DNA of 64,000 nt, from the NCBI GenBank assembly GCA_021399435.1, contig JAJTUP010000103.1, forward strand, positions 124,001-188,000, given 5' to 3'. The stretch's first letter is position 1. Every line of letters begins with the position of its first letter. Below the pieces are notes generated by a model. It was not told where the DNA came from. It ran no database searches and worked only from the letters and a program-made list of their open reading frames with translations. Position numbers and translations under genes: made by a program. Shown here piece after piece: positions 56,977 to 64,000 of this stretch. Source of the stretch: Diaporthe sp. PMI_573 (taxonomy: Eukaryota; Ascomycota; Sordariomycetes; Diaporthales; Diaporthaceae).

Positions 56977-57590
56977 AAGAGGGTGGAGGAGTATGATGCC
57001 GTATTGGTCTACCGGTGTAATGGCATTCCGACTAGATAATGGGATGAATAATCAAGCCCGATATTATTAATGTTATAAGGAATAAGTGGGTAGAGGAGTA
57101 TGATGCTCTACTAGTATATCGGTGTGACGATGCCCCGAGTAGATGGTGGGATGAATAATCAAGCCCGACGTTGAGTATCATGAAGATAAGAGGGTGGATG
57201 AGTATGATGCTCTATTGGTATACCGGTGCGATGATGCTCCGAGTAGACGATTCGATGAATAATCAAGTCCGGTATTGTTACCCATTAAAGAACAAGAGGG
57301 TGGAGGAGTATGCTGCTCTATTGGTTTGCTAATCTAGTGATATTCGGAGGTGATAATATGATGAATGATCAGCTCCGATGTTGCCACCCATGACAAAAAC
57401 CAGAGGGTGGAGGAGTATGATGTATACCGGTGTGACGATGCTCCAAGTAGATGATGGGATGAATAATCAAGCCCGAAGTTAAGTACCACGAAAGTAAGAG
57501 GGTGGAGGAATATGATCCTCTATTGGTATACCGGTGTGATGATGCTCCGCGTAGATGATGGGATGAATAATCAAGTCTGATATTGGGATG
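56977..57590 (+). repeat. Minisatellite, six units of about 104-107 bp
   Basis: Units begin AAGAGGGTGGAGGAGTATGA at 56977, 57084, 57188, 57294, about 57401 and 57496. Each carries TATTGGTATACCGGTGTGA and GATGGGATGAATAATCAAGC. Unit four is the most diverged. A partial unit precedes at about 56918. Confidence 0.85.
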
Positions 57591-60500
57591 AAATTGGAAG
57601 AGTAAAGAAGACCATGGTGGGATAGACCTATCATTTATTGGTAAGTGGGTCAAGACAATGACGATAGACCATATTATCATATAATTTGATGGGTATAATA
57701 GAGATAAAGATGACGTGGGAGTATCGGGATAGAATCGGATCAAGAGCAGAGTAGGACTGGTTGGCCGGGTTTGGTGTGGGAGAATCGAAATCTGCCCCAG
57801 AATGTACCGATTACCTTTATCGTTCATATTTATAATACTATTTGGCTTAATACACATGATTACACACCCTAAGAATATTCGTACATACACTGTCTTGTAA
57901 TGGATTCGTCATTATCTGCTCTACTTGAAAGGTTACGTGGTCGAACGCCTGGCAGCATACTCAGCAGTCTCGGGCTGAAGACGTACAATGATATCTTTGG
58001 TGCGGGAAACTCGAATACAAACGCAACACCAAGAGAATCACATTCTACTGTCCAACCAGGCACACCCGGTCGTATTCCGGGTGTCCAGCCTGTGGGCCCG
58101 GCATTAAGGAGGTCGCTCCCTACTGTCCAACTGAGTACACCTGGTGATATTCCAGAACCCGTACCCATAGACCCGGCACTAGAGGGACCACAATCAACGG
58201 GCCAACCAAGCAAACCAGGCAATCACCAACAATACCAATCAAGTGTAAATCAAATCGACAATGCCAATGCGCAAACACAGGCGGCAGGAAACTGGATGAG
58301 CCGGCCACCACCAGGGAGCACGATGCCGACACAAGTGCCTCCAAGAAAAAGAGGCAGACCGCGAGGTTCTCGTGCACCAAGGCGGAGAGATGTTCGAGAA
58401 GGAAATCGGGTGCAGGAACATCAGCCAAGTGCATACGAAGTCGACACCATCAATACTCAAATACAGGGACCTGAAAGCTGGATGAGTCGACCGCCGCCAA
58501 GGAGTACGACACCAATACAGGCGCCTCCAAGATCAAGAGGCAAACCGCGAACTTCTCGTTCATCAAGACGGAAAGATGCCCGGGAAAGAAACTGGCGGCA
58601 AAGGAGACAAACACAACAGCAAAGACCACTGGTTGCCGCGGGGACATCTCCAGCCAATTCCCAGTTGCCCTCTAATGCTCCACTGCAACGGCTCATAGCA
58701 CCAAACCCCACACAAGTTGCAGAGATAACCAACGCGAGCCAATATCACCTGCACAGTGCACTTGGCATGCAGCAATGTATGAGCATTCTAAGCATTTCAG
58801 ATGTGGATCAACATGGCAATCCAAGGCGTGGAGCTAACCAACACAAATATGGACAAAACAATCAACAAGAATCACACTCAGAAACATTTCCAACGCCTAC
58901 AGAGGCAGTAGAGACGAGCAATACAGGCAGATCTCACCCAGAGGATAAAGTGGATCGATGTGGATGTATGGCAAGACTGAGGTTTCAAGATGGCCAACAA
59001 GAAGTTGGCGCAAAACGCAAGGCTGATCAACACGGACAAGAACAAAACAAAAGGCAAAATCGAACACGAGTTGAGGACAGCAACCTTGAAGAGCAAACCC
59101 AGGCATTAGAGAGGGCCATTGAGCATCTGGAAGACGAATTTACAGAGAAGGAGAGAATATCGTACACAAAGGATTGGCGTAAGCCGGTCCCCCGTGAGAG
59201 GAATATATCCACAGTCATGGACTTTTATCAAGCATTTCACAACATGGACACCCTACCCATACACACATGCATGATATGCTATCAGAAGATCAGCACCATG
59301 GAGATGAAAGAGCTTAGCTGGGAAGAGTGGACGAATAGCGCAGCGATGAATAGTTGCCGCACGTATTCATGTCCTGATTGCTTCCCTGTTGGCAAGGCTA
59401 TACCGAGCTGCGAAAACTGTGCAACTGAAGATCCGCGAATGCAATATGGCGCGGGGCGGGAACTTGCATCAAGCACTTGGTTGCGAGCACATGTACCCGG
59501 ATGCTCTCAGAGACTTGACATTGGTTGAGGAGAAGCTGATTGCACTCAACACCCATTTCGGTTTCGTTGCAAGAATCAAAGTGACAAAAAGCACCAAACA
59601 GAGTACGGCATATGCACGCCATGTGAAGGGTCATATAACTGTGTTTCCAAACAATGTTCAAGACTTGGTTACCACAGTACTACCACATCCGCTTCTACAA
59701 TCTTTGGAGGACATCCATATATCCTGGCATGGGCCGCAGAGGCCAGCCCCCAGCGATCTATCCAAGTTGCTCTCAGTCCGACGAGGAGCTGTGGAACGGG
59801 CGTTGCTTTGGCTAAAAGAATTTAACCCCCACTACCGGCACATCCAAATCGACAAAGCCGAGTTGGATAGTTGGGGAGAGCCGGCGCATGGGGTTCCGAG
59901 CCAGATCTATGACAGGATAGAGAGAGATGAACCATCTGCATGGGAAGAAACGCGAACAGCGCACATCGTGCCCCCAGCAGAACGTGGAATGGATGACACT
60001 GGGCCTCAGTCACTCGAACAGATTGTGGACGGGCTGGGCAGAGCGTATGATGAGAATGATGTAAGTTACGACGAGGATCAGCAGCTCTATGACGAGCGCA
60101 GTAGGGAGGAGCTCGAGTATGAGGGCATGGGAAGCTTTCTTGATGAGATCCTTGCATCTGGTATGTTTCCACTGGATACAGCACCGCGAGCAACCGATGC
60201 CGATAAACTGCAATTTGCTGTTGATACAATCCGAGGTGGACACACAAATGCGCAAACACAGCCGCCCAACCAGCCGACTGGGAGCGCGCAGGATTCGCAC
60301 CTTGAGCCATACATTCACATTTCAAGAGGCAATGAGTTTGCAGATAGCAATGATCTCTGGCATCTTGCAAAAGCATTTCCAACACTATTCCCGTTCGGTT
60401 TCGGTGGGCCACGGTGTAAGGAAGAGATGGAATCGGAGCTGCGGAAGAACAGTGTCCAGCTCACAGGTCATGTCCGTGATAGAGACAGTATTGGAGAGGG

Positions 60501-63500
60501 TGGAGAGGGTGGAGAGGATGCGATTCCCCCAACACGTAACCTCGGACTTCACGCATGGATGAAGAAAGTGCTGCAAAGACATGGTGGTCGCTTTGCCAAT
60601 CATCCGGCATTTTCGTTCCTAGTCTTTAACATAGAGGTTCGGTCTAGGAATAGAGGAGTAAGTATGGTGAGCGTGCGACGGAACGATTTTCCTGAGGTTG
60701 AGAGGATCATTCAGTTGTTAACACTAGAGAGACTGGCGGAAGTGCAAAAGGAGTTAGAGGCTGGCAGGAGCACCCGAGATGAAGACATCAAAACGCTCCT
60801 GCGATACATCTCATACTTTGGCCACAAACAGGCCATGTCGCAGGAGTCGCGGCTAGCCATGCGCAGAAAGATTAAAGCGCTCATCATCAGATACGGTATA
60901 CCGGCGATTTGGTTTACGCTGAACCCTAATGACATTACGAACCCGGTAAAACTACGTCTGGCGGCATACCGAAAGGAGGACAAGGCTGGCGCGGAAGCAA
61001 CCCTGCTTCGGGCCCTTCAGGATAGGTATGAGAGAGTGAAGCTGGCGATAACCGACCCCATAAGCTCTGCCATCTTCTTCCACCGCGAAGTAGAGATGTT
61101 CTTTGAGCATTACGTCAAGGTTGGGGAGGAATCTGTGTTTGGTCAGATTGGACAGCATTTCGCCGCCGTCGAAACCAACGAACGCGGTGCTCTTCATGTC
61201 CATGGTTTGCTATGGCTCGAGGGGAACTTGGAGCTCGGAAACTTCATCGGTGCTCATGGAAACGGGGAGGATGATGAGAGTGCGGCGATGGAACGGGAAG
61301 GAATCCTGAAATATCTCGATTCTGTCTTTACCGAGGCATGTGCATCCATATATCCACGTCACCAAAAGCCAACGCAGGTCGGAAGCTAAACTATTATCTA
61401 GGACCTGGACGAAACCGCTGCCTTTAGTGAGGAGAGCGAGACTAGGGTAGTTTACGACAACATATCCCACTTGATGATCGATACGGGGCGCTTCTCTGAA
61501 CAGTTTGACGATGAAGCCCACTTTTGCGCGGGCAGGGTCCAGATGCATGTCCATACCGCAACTTGTGTCAAATACTCCCACAACAAGGAGGGAGCAAAGA
61601 AGCCCACGTGTCGATTCCATGCGCCTTGGAAGCTCTTTAGGAAAAGCGAATTTGGCGCGGATGGTATACTTCGGCTCCAACGCTCACATCCCATGATCAA
61701 CCGATGGAGCAAGTCAATGGCGGTTGGGTTGCGGCACAATCACGACATCTCCTTCATCGGAACCCAAAGCAAGACAATGGCGCTGATCTACTACTTGACA
61801 AACTACGCCACAAAAATCGAATATCCGATCTGGAAGAGGGTGGCCATAGCAGCAGAGCTCTTCCCGAGTATCAGCACAACCAGCGCCGTCGGGCTTAGTG
61901 CAACAACTGCAAACTACGAAGCCAAGGCAAATATAAACCGCCAGTATCTAATGAGAATCGCAAACCGAATATTCACCGAGAGGCCATTATCGCAGGTGGA
62001 GGTGATTGCGCACTTCTTGGATTTCCCAAGTGAGTTCTCGAGTACCAAACAATGGTCATATGTGAATATGACAATGGTATACTGGGCAATACTCCGACGC
62101 TGGCAGTATCTCCAGCAATGCAGTACCGGTAGCACTTTAGGCGACGACGATGATGGACCTATCGAGAACATAGGTGGCAATGGCAACGGCAACGACGCGG
62201 AAGCCAGCGCGGAGAGGGTCTTGGTGGGAAGCGATGGCAAGAAGCTACCATACATTGAAGCCTACCACCACCGTGGAGAGGTGCTGCAGACATTATGCTT
62301 CTATGACTACGTGTCGCTTGTTACATTACAAAAGAGGATAGATCAATCTTCCAAGGAGTTGGTGAAGATAGAATTTGAAAGGAACTGGAAGCCGGGAAGG
62401 GACTGGGTGCAGGTTCTAAGACCCCCGGGGAAGTATGCAGTGCCATGCATCAACGGCTTTCTCGATATGGACTTTGATATTGACACAAACACAGACAGAT
62501 ACCGCAGGTAAGCACAAGCCATAGAGCAGATGGGATGGATAAACAAGGAGCATACACTAATATTAGCACCAGAGCTGCAGTACAGCACCTCGCACTCTTT
62601 GTGCCATGGGAGAAGTTCACTACAGCAGCATCAGGCGATATTAATGAAATCTGGGAAGATTGGAGACGGCGACTCCCCAAAAGACTCCAGACTATCGCAG
62701 GCAACATCCAGCTCTTGAAGCGATCAGCGGAAGATGCGCGGCGAGATGCAAAGCAGTGGGCGGCTGCGGGGGATGACGCCGTTTTGGATGATATCGACGC
62801 TATGGGGTATGATCTCCAAGATCCTACAGGCCCAGTAAAAGCATATCGCCCAGACCAGGTTGGCCAGCTTTGCCGACTGATGGAGACAGTACTGGGTGCC
62901 ACAGCCCCCAACCAGGTGACCGCTGGTTCGGAGTCTCTCGTTAAGCTGCTAGATCAGCTCCGCGAAGCCCACGCAGATATCACCGACTTTGCAGATGATC
63001 TTGAGACTGTCGCTCCCGCAGAGAGCCCTGAGCAGTACCAGCCAACTATGGTAGCCAGGAGCGAGCTCCCAATGCAACATCAACTCAAGGGGATTAAGAG
63101 CAAGCAGGGGAAAGCCGACAAGGAAATTGTGCAAAGAATCCAAGGCTCTGACGGAGTTCAGGATACTCAGAACACGGCTGCTGGCAGAGAAGCATTATTG
63201 AACCATACTTTTGCGGGTGCAGGAGAAGATAGCATAGAGATATCGGAAACAGACACCGGGAACACTTATGGACCCAGCACTAGGGTTACTTTTGGACCGT
63301 CAACCGCATTCCTCCATGCCGGTCGGCAGATCGCAAGCAGGTTCACCCTGAACGAGCGGCAGGAAATTGCCTTCCTTTTAGTGTGTCGCCATCTCGACAC
63401 CATCCCGGACGAAGGTGACAGCGATGATTTCGATAGCAGTAATGTCGAGAACAATGGTAACGCACAACTATGCGAGTTCCTGGGTGGGGAGGGCGGCACT

Positions 63501-64000
63501 GGGAAGTCCAGGGTCATCGAGGCGTTGGCGGAATTGTTCGCTAGCAAGGACATATCGCACAGGCTGCTCATGACGGCGACATCGGGGGCCGCAGCAGCGC
63601 GGATCAACGGCGTGACTATTCACTCCGCCTGTGGGATGCAACCCAACGCATCCGACGGCAATGCCGACGATGGCAGCACGGTAACCTACGTGGACGGTGA
63701 TGCCCGAAGAAGATGGAGAGAAAAGTGGCTGCTCATCATTGACGAGGTGAGCATGCTGGGCCTCCAGACGCTCTCCAACATCAACAAGCGACTTTGCGCC
63801 TCCCGAGGATCGAATCAAGATTTTGGCGGGATCCCAGTGGTGCTACTATCAGGAGATTTCCACCAATTCCGCCCAGTGCAAAACAAGTCGCTATTGACGC
63901 CATGGTCCGCCCTCAGGATTGCGGACGAAATGAGGGCGCACGCACTCTGGACTCGATTTACCACCGTCGTTATGCTCACCGAACAGGTGCGCGCAGCGGG
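57591..64000 (+). mobile_element. Helitron (rolling-circle transposon), left border uncertain, right end beyond window
   Basis: Encodes a Rep-helicase protein with HUH endonuclease and PIF1-type helicase. The 5' terminus was not located: no clear TC start could be chosen in the 57591-57899 AT-rich sequence, and the minisatellite or even the divergent gene at 54746 might belong to it. The 3' hairpin lies outside the window. Confidence 0.8.
57900..64000 (+). CDS. Helitron Rep/PIF1 helicase, multi-exon, incomplete at right edge
   Basis: N-terminal region (from ATG 57900) is Pro/Gln/Arg-rich with two AT-hook-like blocks (PRKRGRPRGSR at residue about 147, RSRGKPRTSR at about 209), then a Cys cluster (CMICYQK, CPDC, CENC, residues 456-506). 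A frame change between 59420 and 59528 (1-bp indel or short intron) leads to the DUF6570-like region (about 59570-59930), the Helitron Rep domain (SFLVFNIEVRSRNRG, about 60610), the HUH motif LHVHGLLW at 61192, and the tyrosine motif YYLTNYATK at about 61787. An intron at 61336-61401 (GC-AG, 66 bp) hides two stops. A second at 62508-62572 (gtaagc...caccag) leads to the helicase exon: Walker A GGEGGTGKS at 63483, IHSACGM, Walker B LLIIDEVSMLG at 63729, LLSGDFHQF, and TEQVRAAG at the edge. The open frame runs off the window. Confidence 0.85.

Noticed and set aside
59822..60412. 196-aa minus-strand ORF inside the Helitron
   Set aside because: Shadow of the Rep coding strand.
61387..61401. A 24-bp intron (GTCGGA...CTAG) removing the two Helitron stops
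   Set aside because: Too short for fungal splicing; the 66-bp GC-AG intron fits better and restores the conserved junction.
1..64000. Starship giant element with tyrosine-recombinase captain (DUF3435)
   Set aside because: No DUF3435-like ORF or captain motif seen on either strand.
1..64000. tRNA or rRNA genes
   Set aside because: GGTTCRA-like B-box resemblances (for example at 13750) lack the rest of a tRNA; the motif belongs to the degenerate repeat family.

Overview
The window looks like a transposon-rich accessory region of a filamentous ascomycete, most likely a Pezizomycotina mould of the Aspergillus/Penicillium type. The signs are short GT-AG introns of about 47-107 bp with CTAAC/CTGAC-like branch sites, fungal gene families (Cu-only surface superoxide dismutase, RlpA-like secreted barrel protein, fungal P450, DUF7703-type membrane protein, Skp1), and fungal hAT, pogo, Ty3/gypsy, Ty1/copia and Helitron elements. 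Many element stops read as TGG to TAG/TGA or CAG/CGA to TAG/TGA, as expected from C:G to T:A (RIP-like) mutation. No tRNA, rRNA or CRISPR was seen.

Layout. 0-7.4 kb: a three-exon superoxide-dismutase-like gene, a long gene-poor stretch, and a compact protein-kinase-like gene. 7.8-10.1 kb: hAT1, bounded by terminal inverted repeats, with a decayed transposase. 10.1-22.7 kb: gene-poor, with an interstitial telomere-like tract at 12.43 kb, degenerate repeats, an N-terminal half of a P450 gene, one possible small gene and a solitary pogo terminal repeat. 22.7-24.7 kb: a seven-helix membrane protein and the tail of a second membrane protein cut by hAT2 (24.68-27.93 kb). 28-32 kb: small ORFs, a copia fragment, and a broken unknown gene whose last exons are duplicated 2.9 kb downstream. 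32.73-34.59 kb: a complete pogo-like element with its TA target duplication and a dead transposase. 35.2 kb: a Skp1 pseudogene. 36.7 kb: a secreted double-psi-beta-barrel gene with an odd C-terminus.

37.9-45.3 kb is the healthiest gene block. It holds a divergent pair (AT-hook/coiled-coil protein and C2H2 zinc-finger protein, both intact once spliced), a small two-exon gene, a pogo-type transposase tail abutting a gene that has lost its 5' end, and an intact 588-aa multi-pass membrane protein. 45.6-51.6 kb is a collision zone: a Ty3/gypsy chromodomain end lies against a truncated gene, and a 2-oxoglutarate/Fe(II) oxygenase-like gene has lost its 5' half to hAT3. 52.2-56.3 kb holds three minus-strand genes, one a three-exon Cys/His-rich mini-protein.

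57.9 kb to the right edge is a Helitron. After splicing, its Rep (HUH) and PIF1-helicase coding sequence is almost fully open and runs off the window. Two apparent stops near 61.39 kb fall inside a 66-bp GC-AG intron, and the helicase exon from 62573 has no stop before the edge. A minisatellite of about 106-bp units lies just upstream of it. The Helitron is the best candidate here for a recently active system.
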